NCBI GenBank assembly: GCA_028456385.1
Contig: JALNQF010000001.1
Span: forward strand, 930,001-994,000
Direction of reading: 5' to 3'
DNA: 64,000 bases
Source: Ophiosphaerella korrae
Lineage: Eukaryota; Ascomycota; Dothideomycetes; Pleosporales; Phaeosphaeriaceae
Of this stretch, positions 48,557 to 59,549 are shown piece after piece. Both the position numbers and the translations under genes were made by a program. How positions within the stretch are numbered: the first letter of the stretch is position 1; every line of letters starts with the position of its first letter. A model generated the notes under the pieces. It was given only the letters and a program-made list of their open reading frames with translations, had not been told where the DNA came from and searched no databases.

Positions 48557-50128
48557 CTACGACCCAGGCTTGACCACCTGTACACTCACAACCTCGACAT
48601 CCCAGCTCTCCAAATCCAGCAGAACCAATTCGCCCGTCTGACTAAATCGCGGCACGCTAATGAGCTTTACTTTTTGTCCTGTTGGGCCTTCAATCATCTT
48701 GTGTCCAAAAGTCTTTTGGCAGCCGGCAAAGTACAGGTGCGGGCATTCCTTGAGGAGCAGCGGGTCGTCGTCTTGGAATGGGTAGCACCATAATGTGTCT
48801 GGTGCTGTGGGGGCTATGCAGCGCCATCGTAGCATCATTTCCATGGCCTCGAGGGAGGCGACGTCGTCGTCGACGTATTTGAGTAGGTCGGCGACGGTTT
48901 GTCCGCCTGTTCCCAGGACACGATAGCCCTCAATGTCGCCATCCCAGGGGTTGGTCACGGTGTCCAGGCCATGCAGCGTGGGCATGCCACTGGCGGGTGG
49001 CTCACTGTATAATCGCGACTTTGTGAAGAGGGCAGGGTGCAGCGGTTGCTGGGGCAAGGCGACATTTGCTGGGTCAGAGGCACCTGGTATGAGGGTGGTG
49101 GGAAGGGTGGGTAGGATATCGGAGAGGAATGCGTCGAGGTGTTCAGCGGGTGAAGCATTGTAGGCCGAGGCATCGTATCCGTAGTGTCTCGACTTGGCTT
49201 TCCTTGCGGCAAAGTCTTCGCGGGAGAGAACGGGGGATGCGTGGGATAGAGAGTCGCCCGCTATTATGAGGCGGGTTATCTGGGAGGCGTTTGCGTGGTA
49301 GGGCGGGCCTCCCGCCTCTCCTGTAAGGTACTCGGACAGCAGTTGCAGAGTCAGGCCGTCGTCCTCGTTGCCGGTGATGTCAAGGCCTGATACAATTGCC
49401 AGCTTCCCAGCCCTCCCTCTCTGGGGTTTCTCCTTTTCTGTGTGGGATAGGGCGGCATCTTGACGCTCCCAGCGCTGTGGCTGCCGTGGCAGGTCGGCAT
49501 ACTGTGTTGCGATGACTTGGAAGGTGCCGTCGGCCTGCTCTGTTCCGAGCGCGGCTAGAATGCATCCCGTGACGTAGTGAGAGCTGAGGGAGTCGCCGCT
49601 TACGCGTAGACGGCCAGACTCGTCCTCGAGCATCATCTCGTCCTCGCCTGTGGGCGACATGTACGTCGACCGGATTGGCGGGGCCGCAATCCAGTGCTGG
49701 GCGTGTTAGCATAGCGGCCAGTCCTCGTGCATGCGCTCATCACGCCCCGTACCTCTTTGGAGATGTCGTCCAGCACATTGGGCTTCAGCGCCAGGTTCAT
49801 GTAGACGGTGCCCACCACCCAACACAGCTGCCCTTGGCGTACATCGAGCACCCGCTCAACAAACCGAGCCCGCTCTCCACCTAGCTTGTCCATGGTCAGC
49901 ACATCTGCTCCTTCACCCGGGTATTGTCTGCCGTGCCTCGAAATCGTCCCACGCTTCGTGAGCCTTTGCCTTGACAGCCTTCTTCAGGTGGGCCAAGCGC
50001 AAAAAGTACATGTCGGCGAATTGTTGTGCATAGTGTTTGTCCGCGCCCTTGGGCAGCATAAAGGTGTTGAGGGGATCGTAGGCCGAAGCCTGGCGAGACG
50101 GAACATCGGTGTCCATATCAGACGTCAT
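48557..50128 (-). CDS. pol31: DNA polymerase delta small subunit (Pol31/Cdc1/POLD2)
   Basis: Minus-strand exons 50128-49937, 49884-49753 and 49696-48557 give 487 aa, the usual size. It is the regulatory B-subunit that bridges the catalytic subunit and the third subunit. Evidence: YAQQFADMYFLRLAHLKK in exon 1; RVLDVRQGQLCWVVGTVYMNLALKPNVLDDIS in exon 2; and the inactive phosphoesterase core with LAIVSGLDITGNEDD, LIPGASDPANVALPQQPLHP and FLSDILPTLP in exon 3. The intron between exons 2 and 3 is normal (56 nt). The intron between exons 1 and 2 (49885-49936, 52 nt) has a perfect GCTGAC branch and an AAG acceptor, but its donor reads GCACGG, a GC..AG intron. Without it the frame is broken by one base. 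Confidence 0.92.
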
Positions 50129-50580
50129 ATCGTATTTGGTGCAGAAGCAATTGTGTGCTTGTCGGGTTGGTCCGACAAGTCGCACGTGAAAAAGTCGCGT
50201 CGCGTTCTTTGATGCCACGCTAATCTCAAAAAAGGAAATTTAAGAGCAGAAACACTTGGATTTGCTCAAATCTATGTGTCTCGAGTAGTTCGAACTAAGG
50301 CTAGAGTAACCTGACACTTTAATCGAGCGGTATGAAATATGGCTGATAGTATTCTTTTCATTGCTAATAGGTATGATTGGATGCTCTGTGCATTCCTCTT
50401 CCTCTTCAAGTTCGGATTTTATCTATATCTAACCAAGCCGTCGTTCCTCCCAAGGTACGCCCGGATATGCCAATGGATGCGCCAAGTGCGCCGGGCTTGC
50501 GCCCCCATTCGAACATAATTAAAACTATTTATTATGTCGCTGTAATTGCAATCGACTAAAAAAACAACTAGACTATGCGC
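50129..50580. other. Intergenic spacer POL31-small GPI-type gene
   Basis: A 452-base spacer with the POL31 promoter. The POL31 frame is open slightly upstream (to 50218) but ATG 50128 fits better. Nothing else recognised. Confidence 0.5.
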
Positions 50581-50880
50581 TTAGAGCATCTGCATAAATT
50601 GTTAGCACAAGTTCAAATCGTTCAGTGTGGCAAAACATACCAGAGCAACACCACCAGCGAGGACAAGGCCAAGAGCCGAGCCGGTCATGTGTGTGGGGTT
50701 TGAGGCAGCACCAGTGAAGGGCAGTTGTGATGTTGGCTTGGTGGGAGCGTTTGTTCCTGAGGGCTTGACGGAGCCAGTGCCAGTTGGGTAGTAGGCGGCG
50801 GTAGTGCCGTTGGCTGGGACGTTGACCGCCGAAGCAGTGACAGCAAGAGCCGCAACGAGGGAGATGATGGAGAACTGCAT
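50581..50880 (-). CDS. Tiny secreted GPI-anchored-type protein
   Basis: Minus-strand exons 50880-50641 and 50589-50581 give 82 aa. Signal peptide MQFSIISLVAALAVTASA, a short Thr/Pro/Gly-rich middle, and a hydrophobic C-terminus (GSALGLVLAGGVAL) suggest a GPI-anchored or wall protein. The last exon is only nine bases (ATG CTC TAA), after a 51-nt intron with GTATGT, GCTAAC and GCAG. Read through without splicing, the frame gives a 92-aa version ending in a polar tail that would spoil the anchor signal. Function unknown. Confidence 0.7.
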
Positions 50881-51839
50881 ATTGATTGAGTGTGGTAGGT
50901 TGATATGGGTTGATTGGAGAAGAGACTCTTGGGAGCAGACTTGAGATTGGATGATTGCAGTGTGATGGTACTTCCGTTGAGCGCACCACAGTATCCCTTA
51001 TATGCGGTACTGCCACCTAACCCCCTAGCTTCTACTAGCATCTTCTATAGACAAAAATCAAATCCGTCCGAGATAGCAGCGCTGACGACGCAAACGACCC
51101 ACCACCAAGCCATCTCCCAGCCCTACTCCAGCCCTACAACGCAATAAACAACTTGCCCCTGGCTCCACTGTTTCCGACGACCAACCACTCGCATGCAAGT
51201 GCCTGGCCGGCGTGGCTGTCAAAGACAGTTGGCTGAAGGCCGGAACAGCCGGAGTTGGCTGGACAAGGGCCAAAAATAGGTACGCACCAGCCACCCCGTT
51301 TCCAGGCAACGCCCCTGTCCGAACCGCCAATTCGCTGCCAACGGCTGGGTCCGATCATTAGATTATCCGTCAAAGGTTTATCCTCTCGACAAAATAGTTT
51401 CGCCGCAGCGTGTGCGACGTGGCAATTCAACATCATGCGGACTTTGTGCCCACTCCAGCCTCGCTTCTTCAACAAATAGTTGGCAAGACTCTATCAATCT
51501 GCGCCCAGGGCTACGCAACCTGTTAATCTAGCCCTACTATCATTTCGCTTCTCCTGTGTGCCAATGTCCGTTGGCGCGTGTGGAGTGGAGTTCTTGTGGA
51601 GCGGAGCGGACATAAGCAATATAACCCCTTAATTAGCCAGCCGCAAGCCTGGTTTGCGGCGGAAGCTAGACAGTTGCTTCTCTACTGAGTCGTGGTCGTG
51701 AAGCTTTTCCGCGAACAGGGTCTGAATCAATTGCCATGGAAGGTCTTTGGCCTTGTGACTCTGGATGCATCGTATCGTATCATATCGTACTACCTAGAGG
51801 CTGGTTAATCGACGAATCAACAAGGTCAATACAAACTGC
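50881..51839. other. Intergenic region
   Basis: About 960 bases upstream of the tiny GPI-type gene. ORFs on both strands in 51.05-51.5 kb overlap each other and have no recognisable content. Confidence 0.5.
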
Positions 51840-52634
51840 TAACGTGCTTTACAAGCGAGTGACGCGCACAAGCGAGCGGCGCCCCCCCCCCCCCCCCAAA
51901 ACACACCAATAAAGGTAAAAACCAGCCTCTTGAATCTCAACAACCGCTCTGTAAAATAAACAAAAAAAAACTTTATAAGCCTTTTACATATATCTTAACA
52001 CTGATACTTTAGTTTGAAAGGAATATATCAAGTAGTTCCTAAGATAGAGTAAGACAATCGATTAATCTAGAAAATTGGGGGGCTTGTAACGGATACCTTT
52101 GAGATCCTTAAGATCCGACAATCCTGACGTATCCATAGCCATAGTACTAGTCTAGAGCGGGGCCGGTGCGCTACACCAGTGCATAAAAGGTTCCATACTT
52201 GCGGACAGAGTTCAGCAAGTATTATTCACAATCAAAACCTCGCTTGAAATACTACTTGTTATCCTTTCACTATCTCCTATGGCCTACGGCAAGTACTATT
52301 GTCTTCCAGCTAACTCTTAACAGGGCTAAAATATATTATATCTTAGGAATGATGGAATGTATATGGCTAAGGATTTTAGAATAAACTAAATATATGTGGT
52401 TACATTTTTAGGGTATTTTGTTGAGCTGTTACTGAGATTCAAGAGGCTGTTTTTTACTGTAAAAATTCATCTCATATATTCTGGCATTTCGGTATATTAA
52501 TGTAGGCGATTAAAAGTCTGGTGGGCAAGAATGGTCGAATTCTATGAAATTCAAACAACATAACGTGCTTTACAAGCGAGTGACGCGTACAAGCGAGCTA
52601 CGCCCCCCAAAACACACCAATAAAGGTAGAAACC
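51840..52634. mobile_element. Remnants of a TA-flanked terminal-repeat transposon
   Basis: Two direct copies of one terminal sequence lie at 51840-51923 and 52561-52634. Both begin TA-ACGTGCTTTACAAGCGAG and both end AATAAAGGTA(A/G)AAACC. They differ mainly in a C-run of 16 bases (51882-51897) versus 6. Just inside the first copy, 51915-51945 reappears inverted at about 52425-52457 (core CAGCCTCTTGAATCTCA), as expected for sub-terminal inverted repeats. The region between is AT-rich and has no transposase frame. The TA at each outer end fits Tc1/mariner-type targets, so I read this as a truncated copy abutting a second end. A related end is at 37671-37698. Confidence 0.6.
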
Positions 52635-52655
52635 GCCATTTAATTATTCAAACGC

Positions 52656-55600
52656 CTACGAGTCAAAAATCGCCCCATACGCCGGAATGCCCCTCGCCTC
52701 CATATCATAGACAATTTTCGTTGTGAACTTCTTGTTGCTGATTACACAGACTGCCTCTGCACCACTTTCTTTCCACAGCTGGTACGCCAGAAGCGACATA
52801 TTGGGCTTTCCGTCAGTTCTTGTATTCCAGATAAGAGCGCGTGGATCCGTCTTTTTCACGCTGTCTATAATTTCCTTGCCAAATGTTTGCTCTGGATTCG
52901 GTGCAGTCCACAAGATGCGACACGGCACCTTTTGGGCCAAAATGACAGCCAGACAAGGACCAATGCCCGAACCGGTTGCCACAAGCACCACGGATTTGAA
53001 TAGTGTGGCAATACGCAAGACACCGCAAGTCGGGATTCCGCGAACATAAATGTGCGTCGGTGCACGTTCAATGGTCCGTCCTGTGAAATCTCCTGCGCGG
53101 CTCACGATAAGCGAAAACCCTTTTTGGCCTTCCGGATTGGTGATTGTAGCAAAGCCGTGCCAGTCAACCAAGGGGCGCTCTGCGAGACGCACAGCAGTTC
53201 CGACAACGGGCGTGGTGTAGTCGAACCAGAGGCGCACGGCGTGGTTTGAAAGGACTTCTGAACGGACAGCAACTTTGCGGAGGAATACCCAAGGGAAGAT
53301 GATAGCCATTGTTGCGATAGTGAGCAACCACACAGGAGGTGAATTCAAATAAGCCTTAGAAGGTGCGATACCAGGGTTGAGATCTTTGGTTGCTAGAAAG
53401 GTCTGTACCCAGAGAAGGATGAGACAAGTCCAACCACCAAAGCGATGGGTCATTTCCCAGGCATTGTGATATTTGGCGCGGAAGGTAGGGCGCGAGGTTG
53501 ACCCAATAGCAATAAAGATGAGCATGACAAGGTAAGAGAGGATTGTCGGAGCCAGAGAAATGCAGCGGAACTCCATTGGCTTTACAAGTTCGAGGCTTGC
53601 ACCAACTGTAAATATGGTAAACCACATGATAGCTGCAAGAGCGCAGCCACTGTGTATCCCTCCGATGTGGAAGATCCTTGCGCAGTGGCGGCGAATTGCG
53701 AGAGGGAACCAGGTTGGAACGGAGCAGAAGACAGTAAAGAGGAGGTTGACAACTGGTTCCGAGCGCATCAATACTGCGACGCAAAGATTGGCAGCCGTGG
53801 CTGTGGCAAGATCCGCAAGAATGTACTTATCCTCCTTGATCTTCCGGTACAGTAAGAAGCAGGCAACTGCTATGTTTGCAATAACAACAATAGAGAAGAA
53901 CTTGCGATACAGAATAAATGCACGGTGCCGAAGCCATCGGCCACCGTGGAGACCATTTTTCTCGGGCAAAGTATCGGGCACTTCGATGATGCTGCTTTCT
54001 GAAGAGGAGGCTGTGAGCTCGGTAGACTTATCCTTGGCGATGAAGTCTGTATTAAGGTGGGAAGACTTGCTCGAAATCGTATAATCGCCCTTTTCTAAAT
54101 CTCTGGGTGAATCTGCGGCCTCTGTTGAGGCCTGGCGTTTTTCAAGAGCACTATCAATTGATGCTTGCTCCGCTGTTGGTGACGAGGCTTCTATGCCAGA
54201 ATCGGCTCTTAATACGGGCATGGCAGCCAACACCCTTAGCTCTTGTTTGTTGATTTTGCCATTAGCGGTGAGTGGAATCGATGCAACATAGGCCCATCTA
54301 TCCGGAACTGAGTAATAGGGGAGGTGCTTCCGCACGTATGCGTCTAAGTCTTTCTCAGTGACAGGGGTGTGAGTTGCATAAAAGCCATGGAGAACATTAT
54401 CGACAAGCATTACAGTTGCCTTTGTTACTCCTGGAAATGTCTAGGAATGTCAGCTAAGTCAAGATGCATTGATGTTTTGTTTCCATACCTCGATTACAGC
54501 GGTAATACCGTCGAGTTGGATTCGGAAGCCTTTGATCTTCACTTGATCATCCTTGCCTATAGAAAGAATTTACGTCAGCGTTCGAACAGTCCTCGACAAA
54601 GATTATACTGACGTCCAAAAATTTCCAAGTTCCCGTCTTTCCTCCAAGCTACAACATCCCCGGTATTAAACATCATGGAGCTATTTTACATTAGCCACAA
54701 ATTTTAGGTATATAAAAATGGACATACTTATTATCAAGGAACTTATCGGGTTGATAGCGGTCTGATGTGAGATCTGGAAGGTTGATGTAACCACGAGTGA
54801 CGCCTGCACCACCCACCCACATTGACCCTTTTTGCCCTACAGCAACAGGTTGCATTTCCTCGTCGAGGATATAGCATGTTGTGTTGGGGATAGGTTTACC
54901 AATCGACAATGGAGTATTTAGGGTGTGACGATGAGCTGAGTTGAGGATGGTGATCTCAGTTGGACCACAGATGTTGTAGTAAGTTGTATTTTCCGCCCAT
55001 TCGTCAGCAACACTAATCAAATATTAGCATCGTCGAGTTGATAAAGGTATGAGTAATTTACATCTGAGGGCAAGGTTCACCACCAGTCACAACAGTCTTG
55101 ATGTTCGGAAACGAACTTCGTTTGTACTTGGACAAAATCGATGGAGTAGAAATGAGGGTATCCACCTATGATGTTTAGCTCCTATATCAGCCCCGGATAT
55201 AGCCTACTACTTACCTCGCTCAAGGTAATTGACCAGTCGGATCCTCTCATATGCAGGGTCCCACCGTTCATAAGACAAGCAAGTATCTCCCATGCACCTA
55301 AGAAAATATTAGCCTGGAATACGAAAAAGAAAAGTCGCAGGCATGCATGTCCCACAAAATCGTTTTATCACATGCCTACTAGTGCAGCAAATGCCAGCAT
55401 AACTTTACAACCCCTCGCACACACTAGTTAGCACGTGCAAAAAGGCCCTAAAGACATGGGTGGCTTGCGGTTAATATGCAGCGACAGATTTTTTTTCCGA
55501 GTGGAACATGCACGACTGCAACGTGTTGTGGAAGTAAGTGGAGACTGACCCATGTCGAACGATATGTTCAGTACCTGTGCAACTTTGGACCCAACAGTAA

Positions 55601-56300
55601 TTCCAAGCCGTGCTGGCTCCAAGAGCAAAGCATTAGTGACATTCTTGTGCGAAACATCCACACCTTTTGGCTTGCCTGTGCTTCCTGCATCTTGAATTAG
55701 AATTTTATATCTCGGTTGGAACAAGGACAAACCTGAAGTATATATGGCGTATGCTCCATCTTCTGACGAGACTTGAACCTGTGGTCTCTCCGCAGAATAG
55801 AAGGCACCAATTTCCATGCTAAGGGCGAAGATAATAGCATCTCGCCGAGCAAAGCGTCTAACCTTATCCCAGAATTTGGGTAGACAAAGGATAAAACGTG
55901 CATCAGTGTCGGTGAAGATGTGGTTGAGGGCCTGTTCCGATGCCACACCACCATCGATGGGCACGTATTGGCAGCCCGCTTTCAAAATGGCGAAAATTCC
56001 AATGAGCATTTCGAATGACCGCTGTACAACGAGACATACTCGCTGCCTTGGCTTTAGCCCCGAATCGATGAGATGATGGGCAAGGCGGTTAGAGGCAATG
56101 TCCAATTGCTGGTAAGTAATGGTCTGATCGCCAATTTTAGCAGCAATGACTTCAGAATGGAATCCCACGATGCTCTCAAAAGCAACGTGTACTAAGGGGT
56201 GGGGAACGGAAAGGGAGGGTCCACGGCCAAAACTTGAGATTAAAGATTGGTCCTCAAGTGAGAGACCTGATAGACCATGAAAGCAGTCCTCTTTCCGCAT
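52656..56300 (-). CDS. NRPS-like enzyme: adenylation domain fused to membrane oxidoreductase-like module
   Basis: Minus-strand exons 56300-55733, 55684-55550, 55297-55215, 55165-55062, 55012-54728, 54680-54613, 54556-54489 and 54440-52656 give 1031 aa. The adenylation domain (about 30-505) shows YTSGSTGKPKG (187-197), YNICGPTE (309-316), TGD (398-400), GRKDDQVKIKGFR (from 414) and catalytic Lys499 in NGKINK. No carrier (GGxS) or condensation domain follows. After an acidic Ser-rich linker come about six membrane segments (about 615-835) with His pairs in RIFHIGGIHSG and HNAWEMTHRFGGW. A reductase-like C-terminus has VLVATGSGIGPCL, a nucleotide-binding motif as in ferric-reductase/FNR proteins. 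It plausibly activates a carboxylic acid and couples this to membrane redox chemistry. Substrate unknown. Confidence 0.88.
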
Positions 56301-57895
56301 TGTGATGATTGAAGTCAAAGGAGTAAGGTTGATTTCTGTCTAAGGCGATCTTTTGTGGTGTGATCCTACTGGATTTATAGCCTTTTGTGCCAATTCTATA
56401 CGAAGTGGAATCTTAACAGATCACAACCGGAGCACCGAAGCATAGCGCCAACCCTGTAACGCCCTCATCTTCCTAAGTGATCGACAGGCCTTGATGTGTT
56501 GATAAGCTATTAGCAACCAAGGAGGTTACCTGAAAGGTTAGTTCCTCCATACGCTGTGGCATGATAGGGTTGAAGAACCTGTAACTCGGGAATCGCCTGC
56601 AAGGCCAACAACTGGCGGAGAAAAGTTATGATCAGCTGCTGCACCATGGTGGGCTACGACTGGATGTCGGCGAGCGTAAAGATGAAGTCGGCCACATATG
56701 ATTCGTTACTTGCAGATACACGCCTGCTGGGTGCCGGTTCGGAACCTGCAGCACTGCATTAAGTGGGGGGCCTACCACCCCAATTGCCTCGCCGAACACG
56801 TCCAATATCAAGAGGTGAAGTGATAAGCGGTACGTACAACCTGCCGTGTCGATGTGTTAGGCAGCTCTTGCCGGCGGGTATGGTTATAACCTTGCTCCAA
56901 TTTTTTTGGGGTGTTATTTTCATGCTGAATATATATTTGCATCGGACGAATGCTCAAAAAGGAGATTGCGAGGGAGCAAACGCCTTTCCGTGTTTTTTCG
57001 GAGCACTGCAATGTCTGTCAATTGCCTCTCCGAAGATGATACCTATATGAAAAGGCTTGGCTGACACATGCAACACACAGACCAAGGCGGCGAGAAACGC
57101 GGGGACCGGGTTTGTTGACCGGCTTAGCCATGCTTCTTACTTTTGAGGTGCCGCTAAAGATTCCAGACTAAGCGTAGAGTTCTGCAGGGCTTCCTATGCA
57201 GCCTGCATGATGTATGCATTGGGGCATTGCGATGCGCTGGCAGGGATCAACCGGCGCGTGAATGTTCAGACGTAAGTGGAAAAGTACTTGTAGTATGACA
57301 ACACCTGCCGGTGCTACCTGTACCAAACCGAAGCTGTGTGTATAGAAGGGGGCCAGAGCGACTAGTTTCTCGGCATAACCTTGGAATACCTAGCAGGGCC
57401 GTCAGGGGGTTGGTCAGGGTCGCAGGCTTTGGGTGCGTGTTGCTCTGGTCCTGGTGCGGCGGCAGCGTCTAATGGGTTACACAGGGAAGCACCGCAAAAA
57501 GGAATATGTGGCGCAATCAAGCCGTCAGCTTGCATGATCGATGGATACAACGCGTGGTAAACGTGTGGGGTAGCTCAAGTGTGCAAAGACATGCAGAGCC
57601 CCATAACATCACACCGCAATTACCTACACGCTTATCAGCATAGCCAACCGAGGCATCGCTGCTGGAACAAGTGCATGTCGTTGTGCATAAAGGCACTTAT
57701 GCGTTCGTTTTGCAGTTGAATCTCGAATCTCGTCCAATTGTCTTTCTATTGCGCAATATCCACTGGTCCTGACTCGTGTACCAAACACCGGCATGATCCT
57801 AGGCTGAACAGTGCACGGCAACAAGGACAAGCACTGCTTCGATACAAGAACCGATCTCACCTTCCGGTCGTCGTTGAATTATCGCGAAACAAGCC
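56301..57895. other. Intergenic region between divergent NRPS-like and crotonase genes
   Basis: About 1.6 kb. On the minus strand near 56540-56750 there is a short stretch of protein-like composition (including LLALQAIPELQVLQPYHA) interrupted by a stop. It may be a relic, but no family is recognised. The remainder holds promoters and nothing else I can support. Confidence 0.4.
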
Positions 57896-59144
57896 ATGAG
57901 TTTCGAGCCACCCGAAGCCTCAAACTTGAATGTCTTCATCCAGGACGGGGGAGTGGCGGTAGTGGAACTAAACAGGCCAAGAAAACGGAATGCGCTATCA
58001 CAGGCTTTGATAGATGAGTTGACAGGGGCACTGACCCAGCTCGATCGTAGCCCAACAGTTTTGGCTGTCATCGTAACAAGCACAGGCCCCTTCAGTGGTA
58101 CTTCGATCCAAGCCCCGATTGACAGCCCTGTACTGATGTGCGTGCTATAGCCGGAGCGGATCTAAGCGAGCTTGCAAAGCTTACAACAGCCGAAGCGTAA
58201 GACCCTTACTATCGCTACCCAACACCTTCCAGAATTTGACTTGGTTCTCCGCGTGCAGATACTCCAGAGGTTGGCTCAAAGACCTCGAGGATGCATTCTC
58301 GCAATTTCGAAAGCCTGTTTTGGCAGCTGTGAGGGAATTTGCGGTTAGTAGTCCTGGACCTGTTTCGGGGCAATTTTTAATGGACCTGCCCAGTTTGGTG
58401 GCGGCTTCGAGCTGGCACTAATGGTAAGATCGATTTCGTTTCGCCACAGTGGCCTGCTGGGCCTTATGGCCATGGGTGGTAATCTCACCTTCGAGCCGCT
58501 GTTAGGCTAACCGTCGTGCCTGTAGTGCGACATGATCTTCGCTTCAACCGACGCTCGGTTCGGATTTCCAGAGATCAAGTTGGGAACCATTCCCGGAGCT
58601 GGGGGGTAAGCAGCCCCTGTTCGCATGGCATGTGAAGTCATGACGACTGACCTCATACGTAGCACGCAACGACTTACGAAGACAATTGGAAAACAGAAGG
58701 TAGGTTGCCCCGCTCGTACTTCCAAACTCATCCCTCTTGTTGGTACTTCGAACGCAACTCTATGGTATTGACTGATTAGGCGATGGAACTTATATTAACC
58801 GGGGCGCCTACAACGGCTGCCGAGATGGAACGGCTGGGTGTTGTGAACCGGGCAGTCTCAGCTGACGAAGATGTCCTGGAGGAGACCGTAAAGATCGCAC
58901 GGACTATTACGTCTTTCTCTGCAGGCGCAGTTGGGCTAGCAAAGCAAGCGGTCGTAGCAGGTGAGCTACCCTGGACCATACTTGAAAAATTGCCAGACTG
59001 ATACAAACAGCTGAGACGACGACGTTGAAGGCAGGGTTAGAGATTGAGCGTGCATTGTACTACAGTAGCTTCTCGCTTGCTGACTGCCACGAGGGAATCC
59101 AGGCGTTCCTAGAAAAACGCCGTGCGGTCTTCCAACACCGTTGA
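57896..59144 (+). CDS. Enoyl-CoA hydratase/isomerase (crotonase) family protein
   Basis: Eight exons: 57896-58097, 58151-58196, 58259-58343, 58394-58423, 58526-58605, 58663-58699, 58780-58960 and 59011-59144 (introns 50-102 nt), giving 264 aa, the normal length. Crotonase marks: VVELNRPRKRNALS near the N-terminus; FSAGADLSEL (CoA/oxyanion hole); FGGGFELALMCDMIFA with the first catalytic Glu; GFPEIKLGTIPGAGGTQRL with the second Glu and second oxyanion Gly. Both glutamates of true hydratases are present, so hydratase activity is plausible. No N-terminal targeting peptide is obvious; the C-terminus VFQHR is not a peroxisomal SKL type. It could serve fatty-acid oxidation or the neighbouring NRPS-like pathway. 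Confidence 0.9.
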
Positions 59145-59302
59145 GCGTAAATCGGTACAATGCAATGTACTGCCGAGAATTCACTCTTTCGTCTACATTT
59201 CGGTCCTTCTCTTAATACCCTGCTTTTCCGTTGTTATGTGAATGGATTACCATAATTTTTCCGTCCAAATTCGTTGTAATGTCGTAGTTGAGGTGGCGGA
59301 TA
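59145..59302. other. Short spacer crotonase-relic
   Basis: This 158-base spacer holds the crotonase 3' end. No feature recognised. Confidence 0.4.
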
Positions 59303-59549
59303 ATGTCGCCGGAAGGATCACTTTGGGGCAATCTGGAGAACAGGCACAACGCATGGGATCTCGCCGGCGACCCGGCGACTCTTTCGGGTTTGTCGGACAC
59401 CATAAAGCCGTTTGCAACTTGGGTTAGAGCAATGAATGATATCGCCGGGTGAGCAAGCTGTGGCTTTATTCAAGGGGGTTCGTGAGAGGGAAGGGTTATC
59501 GAGTGCGATTGCTATGGGCGCAATTCCATACCAAAACTCCCAAGTTTGA
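59303..59549 (+). pseudogene. Frameshifted gene relic, family unknown
   Basis: ATG 59303 opens a 49-codon frame of convincing protein composition (SLWGNLENRHNAWDLAGD, LSDTIKPFATWVRAMNDIAG) that stops at TGA 59450-59452. The neighbouring frame then continues with equally protein-like sequence (EQAVALFKGVREREGL, AIAMGAIPYQNSQV) to TGA 59547-59549. A single extra G in the GGG at 59447-59449 would explain the break. The fragment is too short for a whole protein and I cannot name the family. It may be a relic of a larger gene or an exon pair with a base error. Confidence 0.4.

Noticed and set aside
55168..55431. Plus-strand 87-aa ORF within the NRPS-like gene
   Set aside because: Runs across exons 3 and intron 2 of the minus-strand gene; useful only as a check on the base sequence.
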